A stretch of DNA of 64,000 nt from Alphaproteobacteria bacterium (lineage in GTDB: Bacteria > Pseudomonadota > Alphaproteobacteria > GCA-2731375): assembly GCA_016776605.1 (NCBI GenBank), contig JADHTB010000005.1, positions 186,001-250,000 on the forward strand. Direction: 5' to 3'. Numbering within the stretch: position 1 is the first letter of the stretch; every line of letters begins with the position of its first letter. Of the stretch, positions 7,757 to 16,500 are shown in pieces. The position numbers were made by a program, and so were the translations under genes. A model generated the notes under the pieces. It did not search any database and was not told where the DNA came from. It was given only the letters and a program-made list of their open reading frames with translations.

Positions 7757-8692
7757 ATGCTTACGAACGTGGCGGTCAACAACGAACGGGTAGAGGCGGT
7801 TCGGGCCTTTAACCGGTTTTACACGGAACAGATTGGCGTCCTGCGGGAAGGTTTGCTGGGCAGTGCTTTTCCGCTGACCGAAGCCCGAGTGCTGTATGAA
7901 CTGGATGCCCGGGGCGAGGCTACGGCAAAGGAATTAAGCCGGGACCTGGGCCTCGACCCCGGTTATCTAAGCCGTATTTTGCGCGGTCTGGGGTCGCGGG
8001 GACTGGTGGACAAGCGTCCAGCCGCGGCAGACCGGCGCAAAAGCATCCTCAGCCTCAGCGCCGCCGGCGGCCGGGCGTTCGCCGATCTGGAAAGCATCTC
8101 GCGCGCCGCGAATGCCAATCTACTGGCCCCATTGTCGAACGCCGATCAGGCGCGTCTGGTCGAAGCCATGACCCGTATCCGTACTCTGCTTTCGGCCAAG
8201 GATGACAGGGGCAAGGCCTATGTGCTGCGGGGCCACCGTCCTGGCGACATGGGGCAGGTCATCTCTCTGCACGGGCGGCTTTATGTGGAAATGTTTGGCT
8301 GGGACGAGACGTTCGAGGCTCTGGTCGCCGGCATCGCCGCTGATTTCATCCGCGGCTTCGATCCCGCGTGGGAATGCAGTTGGATCGCCGAAGTGGACGG
8401 CGAATTCGTTGGCTCGGCCTTCGTGGTGAAGGTCGATGAACAGGTTTCCAAACTGCGCCTGATGATTATCGACCAAAAGGCGCAAGGCCTGGGCGTTGGC
8501 CGCGCCCTGCTCAATGAGTGCCTGAGTTTTGCCCGGCGCAAGGGGTATAAAAAAATGACCCTATGGACCAATGATGTGCAAAAGGCCGCACGCAGCCTGT
8601 ATGCCAGCGCCGGGTTTGAGTTGGTGCATGCCGAGCCCGGCCATGACTTTGGCGTTGATCTGGTGGCCGAAACCTGGGAGCTGGAGCTTTGA
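7757..8692 (+). CDS. MarR-family regulator / GNAT N-acetyltransferase fusion
   Basis: A 311-aa two-domain protein. Residues about 1-145 form a MarR-type winged helix (LSRDLGLDPGYLSRILRGL recognition region, DRRKSILSLS wing). Residues about 150-311 form a GNAT acetyltransferase with the acetyl-CoA loop QGLGVGRALL and the terminal ARSLYASAGFELV motif. MarR-GNAT fusions are a known bacterial family, thought to couple effector acetylation to transcription. The ATG at 7757 is preferred over 7715 because the likely -10 box lies between them, but the ribosome-binding site is weak. Its stop overlaps the next gene's TTG start by 4 bp. Confidence 0.88.
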   Translation: MLTNVAVNNERVEAVRAFNRFYTEQIGVLREGLLGSAFPLTEARVLYELDARGEATAKELSRDLGLDPGYLSRILRGLGSRGLVDKRPAAADRRKSILSLSAAGGRAFADLESISRAANANLLAPLSNADQARLVEAMTRIRTLLSAKDDRGKAYVLRGHRPGDMGQVISLHGRLYVEMFGWDETFEALVAGIAADFIRGFDPAWECSWIAEVDGEFVGSAFVVKVDEQVSKLRLMIIDQKAQGLGVGRALLNECLSFARRKGYKKMTLWTNDVQKAARSLYASAGFELVHAEPGHDFGVDLVAETWELEL

Positions 8693-9591
8693 CCCGGACA
8701 GAGATCCTGGCCATTGTTGCCGGCACCACGACGGGCATCACGGTGGGGGCGGCAATGGTGGCCACCCGGTTTGCAATCGCGCAGACCGACCCCGCGTCGC
8801 TGGCCCTGCTGCGCTATGGCATCGGCACCCTGGGTCTGATCGCGCCGCTGTTGATGATCCACCGTGTCCCATTCGCGCGCCGGGATTTACTGCCGATCGC
8901 CCTGTTGGGCATCGGCCAGTTTGGCATTCTGGTGGCCCTGCTGAATTACGGCTTGCAGTTCATCGGATCCGGCCTGGGGGCGCTACTGTTTGCCACCTTT
9001 CCCTTGATGACCATGGCGCTGGCCGCCGCCCTGCGGATGGAAGCGCTGACCATCGCCAAGATCGCCGGCGTGCTGCTGACCGCCGCCGGCGTCGGGCTTG
9101 CGGTTTCCGACCACATTGCCTTGCCTGATGCCGGCGGGAATAATCTACTGGGCGTGATCGCGGTGCTGGCATCGGCCCTGACAGGCGCCGTGTGCTCGGT
9201 TTTTTACCGCCCTTACCTGGAGAAATACCCACCCCTGCAAGTCAGCGTTTTCGCCATGCTGGCCTCGGTACTGTTTCTGACCTTGCCCGCCACCGGAGAA
9301 GGCTTCTTCACCACACTGCCCGACTTTACCCTTGGCGGCTGGTGCGCGGTGCTGTTCATCGGCCTTGCCTCCAGCCTTGGTTACTACACCTGGCTGCTGG
9401 CCCTGAAACACGCCACCCCAACACGTGTCGCGATGTTTTTGGCATTGGGTCCCGTCACCGCCACCGCCCTTGGTTCGGTGCTACTTGATGAACCCATCAC
9501 GACGCTTTTTCTGCTAGGCTTGGCTGCCGTAATCGCCGGATTATGGCTGGCGCATATGCCTACAGCCGTTTCCAGGGAGCAAACACCGTGA
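8689..9591 (+). CDS. EamA/DMT-family transporter
   Basis: A 300-aa, ten-helix drug/metabolite transporter with two EamA repeats (about 5-140 and 150-290), including LALLRYGIGTLGLIAP and VAMFLALGPVTATALG. It is an inner-membrane exporter of small metabolites, with the exact cargo unknown. The TTG start lies in TTGA, overlapping the stop of the MarR-GNAT gene, and GGGAGCTGGAG lies just upstream, indicating translational coupling. The upstream MarR-GNAT protein may control or modify its cargo (inference). Confidence 0.9.
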   Translation: MTRTEILAIVAGTTTGITVGAAMVATRFAIAQTDPASLALLRYGIGTLGLIAPLLMIHRVPFARRDLLPIALLGIGQFGILVALLNYGLQFIGSGLGALLFATFPLMTMALAAALRMEALTIAKIAGVLLTAAGVGLAVSDHIALPDAGGNNLLGVIAVLASALTGAVCSVFYRPYLEKYPPLQVSVFAMLASVLFLTLPATGEGFFTTLPDFTLGGWCAVLFIGLASSLGYYTWLLALKHATPTRVAMFLALGPVTATALGSVLLDEPITTLFLLGLAAVIAGLWLAHMPTAVSREQTP

Positions 9592-10328
9592 GCCGCCGTG
9601 TTGCCTTGATCACCGACGCCAACCTTCACCTAGGTCCCGACCTGGCCCGCATTTTGGCGGGGCGGCAGCATGATCTGGTGCTGGGCCATCCTTTGCCGGG
9701 GCTGGTAGAGGAGGTCGAGGCCATGGGCGCAACCGTCGTCTCCCTGAGCGGCATGGACGACCTGGGCGACGGCAGCGCCATTGCCCGCTTGATCGAGGCC
9801 GGGATGCAGCGCTTTGGCCGCCTGGATGCGGCCTGCGTGCGGACCGGCGTAATCATCGGCGGGTCCTTCATGAAGGCCGGCCTGGAACAATTGCAAACCC
9901 TGCAACGGGCCAATCTGGAAGCGGTCTTTCATAGCTTGCAGGCGCTGTTAGGGGTGATGCTGCCCGCCGGCCAGGGCCAGATCGTGATTGTCACCTCGGC
10001 CACCGGACGCCGTCCCATGCCCAACGCATCGCTTTATTCCGCTACCCGGGCAGGCGCCAACATGATGGTCAAGGCCGCCGCCCTGGAAGTCGCGGACAAG
10101 GGCGTTTACATCAATGCCCTGGGCACCGCCTATCTGGACTATCCCGGCTTTATCAAGGCGACCGGATCAGATGATCCCGAAGTGCGCAAAATGGTCGAGC
10201 GGCAAACCCCCATGCACCGGTTTGGCCGGCCAGAGGAAATAGCACATTTCGCGGCCAGCCTGTTGGACGGCGGCAACCAATTCCAGACCGGGCAGTTCTT
10301 TTCCCTGAGCGGCGGTTGGAGCGACTAA
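9588..10328 (+). CDS. Atypical short-chain dehydrogenase/reductase-like protein
   Basis: A 246-aa SDR-fold protein with the C-terminal pattern FGRPEEIAHFAASLL and GQFFSLSGGW. Two hallmarks are altered. The glycine-rich cofactor loop is TDANLHLG instead of TGxxxGIG, and the catalytic motif is YSATR, with Arg where YxxxK has Lys. The active-site Ser is present (VTSATG). It may be a non-canonical or inactive SDR. The start is the GTG at 9588 in a GTGA overlap with the EamA stop, with AGGGAG about nine bases upstream. It is the third gene of a coupled MarR-GNAT/EamA/SDR operon. Confidence 0.85.
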   Translation: MSRRVALITDANLHLGPDLARILAGRQHDLVLGHPLPGLVEEVEAMGATVVSLSGMDDLGDGSAIARLIEAGMQRFGRLDAACVRTGVIIGGSFMKAGLEQLQTLQRANLEAVFHSLQALLGVMLPAGQGQIVIVTSATGRRPMPNASLYSATRAGANMMVKAAALEVADKGVYINALGTAYLDYPGFIKATGSDDPEVRKMVERQTPMHRFGRPEEIAHFAASLLDGGNQFQTGQFFSLSGGWSD

Positions 10329-10341
10329 CAAATTTCGAAAA

Positions 10342-11307
10342 TTAATCCTCTAACTCCGGAATAACCCAAAGCGGCGCTTCGCCCCGGTCCACCCGCTGGA
10401 CATTATCAAAGGCATTGCGGACCCGCACCTTGTTGCTTTCGAAGGTCGGCCCGGCCATGTGCGCCGTCAAAATGACGTTTTCGAGCCCCAGCAGCGGGTT
10501 ATCCACCGCCGGCGGCTCCTGTTCGAAAACATCCAGACCGGCGGCGGCGATGCCATCCGAGGTCAAGGCCTCGTACAAGGCGGTCTCGTCAATGACCGGG
10601 CCACGGCTGGTATTGATAAGCATTGCTGAGGGTTTCATTTCGGCGAGCTCGGCGGCACCGATCATGTGCCGGGTTGTGCTGTTCAGCGGCACATGCAGCG
10701 AGATCAGATCGGACTCGCGCAGGATTTCCCGCAACAGGCGGAAACGAACGCCCAGGGCATCTTCCTCGCCTTCGCTCAGGCGGGCGACGTCGAAATAGAC
10801 CACCTCCATGCCGAAAGCCAGCGCCAGGCGCGCCGTCTTTTTGCCGATGGTGCCCAGGCCGATAATGCCAAGCGTCTTGTTCCGCAATTCATGCAATTTT
10901 GGTGTTTCGTTGCCACGCCAACGTCCGGCCGCCACGTTGGCGTGCTGGCGCACAAGTTTGCGCGACACCGCCAGCATCAACAGCAATGCGTGTTCCGAAA
11001 CCGCGACGGAATTCGCGCCGCCATTGTTCGAAACCGGCACACCTGCCTTGCGCGCGGCATCGATGTCGGCGTTGTCATAGCCCGCGCTCAGCAATTGCAC
11101 CAGCCGGAGATTGGGGCCACCGGCGAACAATTCATCGTTGACCAGCATGTCAACGAAACCGACAAGATATTCCGCATCGGCAAGGGCCGCGTTGTATTCC
11201 GGGCTTGCCGCCTCGGCGACGACCAGATCATAACCGGTCGGCACCAATTCCCGCGCGAAATCCGCCGCGGCGGGAAACTGTGTGACAAAAACGATTTTAG
11301 AGCCCAT
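10342..11307 (-). CDS. D-2-hydroxyacid dehydrogenase family protein (NAD-binding)
   Basis: A 321-aa protein with the two-domain fold of D-isomer-specific 2-hydroxyacid dehydrogenases. The Rossmann motif IIGLGTIGKKTA lies near residue 150. The catalytic Arg (NTSRGPVID), Glu (LDVFEQEPP) and His (LTAHMAGPT) are all present. It should reduce 2-keto acids or oxidise D-2-hydroxy acids with NAD(P); phosphoglycerate, glyoxylate/hydroxypyruvate and formate relatives cannot be separated here. It is convergent with the SDR-like gene, 13 bp apart. Confidence 0.92.
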   Translation of the reverse strand: MGSKIVFVTQFPAAADFARELVPTGYDLVVAEAASPEYNAALADAEYLVGFVDMLVNDELFAGGPNLRLVQLLSAGYDNADIDAARKAGVPVSNNGGANSVAVSEHALLLMLAVSRKLVRQHANVAAGRWRGNETPKLHELRNKTLGIIGLGTIGKKTARLALAFGMEVVYFDVARLSEGEEDALGVRFRLLREILRESDLISLHVPLNSTTRHMIGAAELAEMKPSAMLINTSRGPVIDETALYEALTSDGIAAAGLDVFEQEPPAVDNPLLGLENVILTAHMAGPTFESNKVRVRNAFDNVQRVDRGEAPLWVIPELED

Positions 11308-11367
11308 TTCAGATCTGTCCCTTTTGTTTTATCTATCGTTAATCCGCCAGTCGTCCGCTGCCCACCC

Positions 11368-11401
11368 AAAAAAAGGGGCTAGCCGATTACCGGCTAACCC
11401 C
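11368..11401 (-). terminator. Rho-independent terminator of tRNA-Ala
   Basis: On the minus strand an 11-bp stem with one mismatch (GGGGTTAGCCG with CGGCTAGCCCC, four-base loop) is followed by seven T residues. It lies 10 bp beyond the tRNA CCA end and is oriented for it. Confidence 0.88.
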
Positions 11402-11411
11402 TTGGAATATT

Positions 11412-11487
<76 letters not shown>

Positions 11488-11596
11488 ATTTGACGTGCCC
11501 GCAGCGCGGGACGCGACGGGCGGAAACTAGGGTGCGGTGGCGGCCAATTCAAGGCCAAACTGTCACCCGTATAATATTTTCTGACGATTCGCCGAA

Positions 11597-11622
11597 ATTA
11601 TCGCCAGTAATTATCGCCAGTA
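11597..11622. repeat. Two tandem 13-bp units
   Basis: ATTATCGCCAGTA occurs twice in perfect tandem in the 205-bp gap between the tRNA and the FYDLN-type gene. Nothing else is evident in that gap. Confidence 0.7.
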
Positions 11623-11692
11623 ATTAACTCCGGCCATTATTCTGGCATTGCCGGGCAGGAAACCTTCAACCGCTTATGATGATCCGCTGAGA

Positions 11693-12055
11693 TCATTCGT
11701 CGGATATCTTGCTCTTGCTCAAATCCGCTTCAGCCAACACGTCGTCGTCATCGTCGTCGTCGTCCGCCAACGCGATAACGTCGTCGTCGCCGTCTTCGTC
11801 GTCGTCGACCAGATCGTCAAGGCCTTCGACCAGGGATTCCTCATCACCGTCAGGGACCTCCTTCTTAACTTTCGCCTCAGTCGGCGCCGCGACCACCTTT
11901 ACATCCGCCTTGCGTACACGCCGCGTGCGGCTCGCCGCCGCGATGGCGAAAGGCGCATCACAGGCTGGGCAGGTGATTGGGTTCCGGCCCATGTCATAAA
12001 ACTTGGCGCCACAGCTTACGCAGGTGTGCTTGGCGCCCCATTCCGCCTTGGCCAC
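11693..12055 (-). CDS. TIGR02300 (FYDLN acid) family protein
   Basis: A 120-aa protein. The N-terminus carries two CxxC pairs (TCVSCGAKFYDMGRNP and ITCPAC), forming a probable zinc ribbon. The C-terminal half is extremely acidic, with Asp/Glu runs including eight consecutive Asp. This is the layout of the alphaproteobacterial TIGR02300 family, whose function is unknown. As usual in the group it is divergent from aroA. The acidic tail suggests interaction with basic partners or nucleic-acid mimicry (speculative). Confidence 0.93.
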   Translation of the reverse strand: MAKAEWGAKHTCVSCGAKFYDMGRNPITCPACDAPFAIAAASRTRRVRKADVKVVAAPTEAKVKKEVPDGDEESLVEGLDDLVDDDEDGDDDVIALADDDDDDDDVLAEADLSKSKISDE

Positions 12056-12269
12056 TGATCTTATCTCCCAACTGTCCGCCGTCCAGAATTATCGGCGCAC
12101 CCAATAGAGAACATGCGCCATCCCTGTCAACAGTGTTTCTGCCACCGCGCCAAAGAGCGAAATCCGCGCATGACATGCGGATTGCCCGTCTGGCGATGGT
12201 GATCGCTTTATGTTAGGCAGGTTACCCACCCCCGGTGGCGCCAAAAAGGCCGCCGCCAATGCTAGGTAA

Positions 12270-13625
12270 GTGCCGCCCGTGTCCGTCATGATCGCCCATC
12301 CCACCGCAACCCACGGCCTCGCGCTGCAAGGCAAAATTGCCGTGCCCGGCGATAAATCGATCTCGCATCGAGCCTTGATCCTGGGTGCGTTAAGCGTTGG
12401 AGAAAGCACCATCCACGGCCTGTTGGAAGGCGCCGATGTGCTGGCCACGGCCCAGGCCCTGCGCGCCTACGGCGCCGAAATAAGCCGCGGCGCCGACGCT
12501 GTCTGGCGCGTCAATGGGGTTGGGGTTGGCGGTCTGATGGCGCCGTCGGACATTCTGGATCTGGGCAATTCCGGCACCGGCGCGCGGTTGTTGCTGGGCC
12601 TTGCGGCGGCCCATGGGATCACGTCTATTTTTACCGGCGATGCATCGCTGCGGCAGCGGCCCATGGAACGGGTCATCATTCCGCTGCAACAAATGGGCGC
12701 CCGCTTCGAGGCCGCGCCAGGCGGCCGCTTGCCGATCACGGTCATCGGCACCGGTCGGGCGATACCCATCGAATACCGCCTGCCAGTGCCATCGGCGCAG
12801 ATTAAATCCGCCGTGCTGCTGGCCGGCCTGAACGCGCCTGGTTGTACGCAGGTGATTGAACCGCGTCCCAGCCGGGATCATACGGAACATCTACTGCGCC
12901 ACTTCGGGGCCGAGGTGACGATCAGCAGCGATGACGATGGCGCCCGCCGCATCAGCCTGACGGGCAGGCCGGAACTACAGCCGCAAACCGTGCGGGTGCC
13001 GGGGGATCCATCCTCTGCCGCATTCCCCATTGCGGCGGCCCTGCTGGTACCCGGTTCGGAGGTCACGATCACCGGGGTTGGTTTAAATCCCCTGCGCGCG
13101 GCCCTGCTGGATACCCTGCGCGAAATGGGGGCCCAGATCACGGAACACAACCGTCGACAGGATCAGGGTGAGCCAATTGCCGATCTGATCGTCCGCGCTG
13201 GCCCCCTGCGCGGGATCGAGGTGCCCAGCGAACGGGCACCGGCGATGATTGATGAATATCCCATCCTGGCCGCGGTGGCCGCTTTTGCCTCCGGTCGTAC
13301 CGTCATGCGGGGGATTGGCGAATTACGGGTCAAGGAAAGCGACCGTATATCGGCAATGGTCAATGGTCTGGGCGCATTGGGCGTGCAGGTGGAAGAGCTG
13401 GCCGACGGGCTGATCGTGCATGGCCATGCCGGCGCCGCCCCGGCCCGCGATGGCGTCCGTATAGATACCGAAATGGATCATCGCATCGCCATGTCATTTT
13501 TGGTTTATGGACTGGCGGCGCAAGGCCCGGTTCAGGTCGCCGGTTGCGAAATGATTGACACCTCCTTTCCAGGCTTTGTGGATTTAATGACCGGGCTGGG
13601 CGCGCGTATGGAAGAGGCATCATGA
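12270..13625 (+). CDS. aroA: 3-phosphoshikimate 1-carboxyvinyltransferase (EPSP synthase)
   Basis: A 451-aa enzyme of the shikimate pathway, transferring enolpyruvyl from PEP to shikimate-3-phosphate. The PGDKSISHR motif, RPMERVIIPLQQMG, SAQIKSAVLLAGLN and SRDHTEHLL are all present. The last segments resemble class II (CP4-like) enzymes. The inhibitor-contacting loop reads LGNSGTGARLL, with Gly at the position where the CP4 enzyme has Ala. Start: GTG at 12270 after a weak AGGTA; an ATG at 12288 is an equally possible start. The stop overlaps cmk by 4 bp. Confidence 0.96.
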   Translation: MPPVSVMIAHPTATHGLALQGKIAVPGDKSISHRALILGALSVGESTIHGLLEGADVLATAQALRAYGAEISRGADAVWRVNGVGVGGLMAPSDILDLGNSGTGARLLLGLAAAHGITSIFTGDASLRQRPMERVIIPLQQMGARFEAAPGGRLPITVIGTGRAIPIEYRLPVPSAQIKSAVLLAGLNAPGCTQVIEPRPSRDHTEHLLRHFGAEVTISSDDDGARRISLTGRPELQPQTVRVPGDPSSAAFPIAAALLVPGSEVTITGVGLNPLRAALLDTLREMGAQITEHNRRQDQGEPIADLIVRAGPLRGIEVPSERAPAMIDEYPILAAVAAFASGRTVMRGIGELRVKESDRISAMVNGLGALGVQVEELADGLIVHGHAGAAPARDGVRIDTEMDHRIAMSFLVYGLAAQGPVQVAGCEMIDTSFPGFVDLMTGLGARMEEAS

Positions 13626-14296
13626 ATAATGCGCCGGATAGCCGTCCGGAAGATCAATTGGTCATTGCGGTGGATGGCCCGGTGGCGGCCGGCAAGGGCA
13701 CCCTTGGCCGGCGGTTGGCAGCGCATTTAGGCTTTGCCTATCTGGACACGGGCGGGCTGTATCGGGCGGTCGCCTTGCGGATGCTGCGGGACGGCCAGGC
13801 GCTGGACGATGTCCCCGCAATGGTGGCCCAGGCCCAGGCCATCAGCTTGGCCGACCTGGACGACCCCGCCCTGCGCGAGGAACGGGTAGGGGAGGCGGCC
13901 AGCGTGATTTCGCCAGAACCGGCCCTGCGTGCGGCGCTGCTGCTGTATCAGCGGAATTTTGCCGCTCATCCCCCCCACGGCGCCGCCGGCGCGGTGCTTG
14001 ATGGCCGCGACATTGGCACGGTCGTCTGCCCCGGAGCGGCGGTAAAATTGTTCGTCACCGCCAGCGCGGAAGCGCGGGCCAAGCGCCGTCACGCTGAATT
14101 GTTGGGCCGTGGGGAAGATGTCAGCCTGGCCACGGTGCAGGCCGATCTGGCAAACCGCGACGCCCGCGACATGGAACGGTCAACCTCTCCCCTGGCAGCG
14201 GCCGCCGATGCGCACTTGCTCGACACCACAAAAATGGATATAGAGGCCGCGGTTCAGGCGGCCCGGAAGATTGTGGCTGCTTGTACTAAAGACTAG
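13622..14296 (+). CDS. cmk: (d)CMP kinase (cytidylate kinase)
   Basis: A 224-aa P-loop kinase phosphorylating CMP and dCMP with ATP. The Walker A is DGPVAAGKGTLGRRLA, the substrate segment is LDTGGLYRAVALRML, and the family signature DGRDIGTVVCPGA follows. Its length is standard. The ATG start lies in ATGA, overlapping the aroA stop, so translation is coupled. About 200 bp without features separate it from rpsA. Confidence 0.96.
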   Translation: MNNAPDSRPEDQLVIAVDGPVAAGKGTLGRRLAAHLGFAYLDTGGLYRAVALRMLRDGQALDDVPAMVAQAQAISLADLDDPALREERVGEAASVISPEPALRAALLLYQRNFAAHPPHGAAGAVLDGRDIGTVVCPGAAVKLFVTASAEARAKRRHAELLGRGEDVSLATVQADLANRDARDMERSTSPLAAAADAHLLDTTKMDIEAAVQAARKIVAACTKD

Positions 14297-14499
14297 TACG
14301 ATTTTTTGGCGCCGCCGGGCTCTATCCCGGGGGCCGTCATAGTTGATTTCCCGACGCGCCATCGCTTACCCAGTTCCGGGACAATTGTTCATCCGGGACG
14401 GCGTATTGAATTTACGGTGCACGTTAGGGGAATACCCTTTGGCTCAAGACCGCCGGATACAACCGGTTGGCCTACAACGATAGCGGAAAGAGACTTTTT

Positions 14500-16428
14500 A
14501 TGACTGACCTAGACAGCGGCGCCGGCATGGCCCTGGATGACGACTTCGAAGCCCTTCTGGCGGATAGCTTTATTTCCCAGGAGCAACTGGAAGGCCGCGT
14601 GGTGCATGGCACCGTGGTGGCGATCGAAAACGACAATGTCGTGATCGACGTCGGCCTGAAGACCGAAGGCCGGATTTCCCTGCGTGAATTTTCCAAGTCG
14701 GGCGAGGAAATTGCCGTTGGCGATGCTATCGAGGTTTTTCTGGAACGCATCGAAAACGCCCTGGGCGAAGCCGTCATCAGCCGCGACAAGGCCCGCCGGG
14801 AAGAAGCCTGGAACCATCTTGAAGTCGCCCATGACAAGAGCGAGCAGGTCGAAGGCTCGATCGTTGGCCGGGTCAAGGGTGGTTTCACGGTCGATCTTTC
14901 GGGCGCCGTGGCTTTCCTGCCGGGCAGCCAGGTCGACATCCGCCCCGTGCGCGACATTACGCCGTTGATGAACATCCTGCAGCCATTTCAAATCCTGAAG
15001 ATGGATCGCCGCCGTGGCAACATCGTCGTCTCGCGCCGGGCGGTTCTGGAAGTGTCCAGGGCCGTACAGCGGACCGAACTGGTCTCCAACCTGGCCGAAG
15101 GTCAGGTGTTGGAAGGCGTGGTCAAGAATATCACCGACTATGGCGCCTTTGTTGATCTGGGCGGCATTGATGGCCTGCTGCATGTTACCGACATGGCCTG
15201 GCGGCGCATCAACCATCCATCCGAAGCCCTGACCATCGGCGAAACCGTCAAGGTGCAGGTCATCAAGGTCAATGCCGAAACCCAGCGCATCAGCCTTGGC
15301 ATGAAACAATTACTCGAAGATCCCTGGGATGGCATCAAGGTGAAATATCCGCTGAGTGCGAAATTCACCGGCCGGGTCACCAATATTACCGATTATGGCG
15401 CCTTCGTGGAGTTGGAGCCTGGCGTCGAAGGTCTGGTGCATGTCTCGGAAATGAGCTGGACCAAAAAGAATGTCCATCCGGGCAAGATAGTCTCGACCTC
15501 GGAGCAGGTAGAAGTGATGGTGCTAGATGTGGATCCGGAACGGCGCCGGGTCAGCCTGGGGCTGAAGCAATGCATGGATAATCCATGGGAAGCCTTCATC
15601 GCGGCCCATCCGGTTGGCAGCATTGTCGAAGGTGAACTCAAAAACATCACCGAGTTTGGCTTATTCGTTGGCCTGGGCTTCGAATTGGACGGCATGGTCC
15701 ACATGTCCGACATCGACTGGGACAACAGTGGCGAAGAGGCCATGCAGGGTTACAACAAAGGCGATGTGATCAAGGCCAAGGTGCTGGATATTGATGTCGG
15801 CAAGGAACGCATCAGCCTGGGCATCAAGCAATTGGGCAGCGATCCCTTTGCCGCGGCCACCACGCTGAAGCGGGGCAGTGTCGTGACCTGCACCGTGGCG
15901 GCAATTCTGGACCGCGGTATCGAGGTCGAGGTTGGCGACGGCCTGCGCGGCTTTATCCGCCGCGCCGATCTGTCCCGCGACCGTTCGGAACAAAAGCCCG
16001 AACGCTTTGCGGTTGGTGACAAGCTCGACGCGCAAATTACCTCGGTCGAGAAAAACACCCGCCGTCTGGCCCTTTCGATCAAGGCGCGCGAAATTAAGGA
16101 AGAGAAAGAAGCCGTGCAGCAATATGGCTCTTCGGACTCCGGCGCCAGCCTGGGCGATATTCTTGGCCCTGCCATGGGCCGGGCCCGGGAACTGGCCGAC
16201 GCGGACGACGAGGACGATGATGCCGAGCCCGATTACGGCGACACCGAGGTCGAGGTAATTGAAGTGGCAGCTGAGCCCGAACCTGAAGCTGAAGCCGCAC
16301 CCGAAGCCGAGCCTGAAGCTGAAGCCGCACCCGAAGCCGAGCCTGAAGCTGAAGCCGCACCCGAAGCTGAAACGCCTGCGGACAGCGTCGATGACGACAA
16401 GGCTGATGACGACAAAGCGGGAAGCTAA
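14500..16428 (+). CDS. rpsA: 30S ribosomal protein S1 with extended acidic repeat tail
   Basis: A 642-aa protein with six S1 (OB-fold) domains. Domains 3-5 are clearest by VKNITDYGAFVDLGG, VTNITDYGAFVELEP and LKNITEFGLFVGLG. S1 binds mRNA and helps initiation on structured leaders. After the last domain there is an acidic tail, including an EDDDAEPDYG region and three perfect 10-residue repeats EPEAEAAPEA (16279-16368). The protein is therefore longer than the usual 560-570 aa. The ATG at 14500 follows GGAAAGAG. The cmk-rpsA order is conserved widely in proteobacteria. Confidence 0.96.
   Translation: MTDLDSGAGMALDDDFEALLADSFISQEQLEGRVVHGTVVAIENDNVVIDVGLKTEGRISLREFSKSGEEIAVGDAIEVFLERIENALGEAVISRDKARREEAWNHLEVAHDKSEQVEGSIVGRVKGGFTVDLSGAVAFLPGSQVDIRPVRDITPLMNILQPFQILKMDRRRGNIVVSRRAVLEVSRAVQRTELVSNLAEGQVLEGVVKNITDYGAFVDLGGIDGLLHVTDMAWRRINHPSEALTIGETVKVQVIKVNAETQRISLGMKQLLEDPWDGIKVKYPLSAKFTGRVTNITDYGAFVELEPGVEGLVHVSEMSWTKKNVHPGKIVSTSEQVEVMVLDVDPERRRVSLGLKQCMDNPWEAFIAAHPVGSIVEGELKNITEFGLFVGLGFELDGMVHMSDIDWDNSGEEAMQGYNKGDVIKAKVLDIDVGKERISLGIKQLGSDPFAAATTLKRGSVVTCTVAAILDRGIEVEVGDGLRGFIRRADLSRDRSEQKPERFAVGDKLDAQITSVEKNTRRLALSIKAREIKEEKEAVQQYGSSDSGASLGDILGPAMGRARELADADDEDDDAEPDYGDTEVEVIEVAAEPEPEAEAAPEAEPEAEAAPEAEPEAEAAPEAETPADSVDDDKADDDKAGS
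16279..16368 (+). repeat. Three 30-bp in-frame repeats in the rpsA tail
   Basis: Three consecutive 30-bp units encode EPEAEAAPEA three times, differing by only a base or so. The period is a multiple of three, so the reading frame is kept. Copy number may vary between strains. Confidence 0.85.
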
Positions 16429-16500
16429 GGCGCTAAACCCGCACCGGATCATGCCACGCTGAACCATGCCATTCCGGATTAATAGAGTGCTGGGAGCCCC

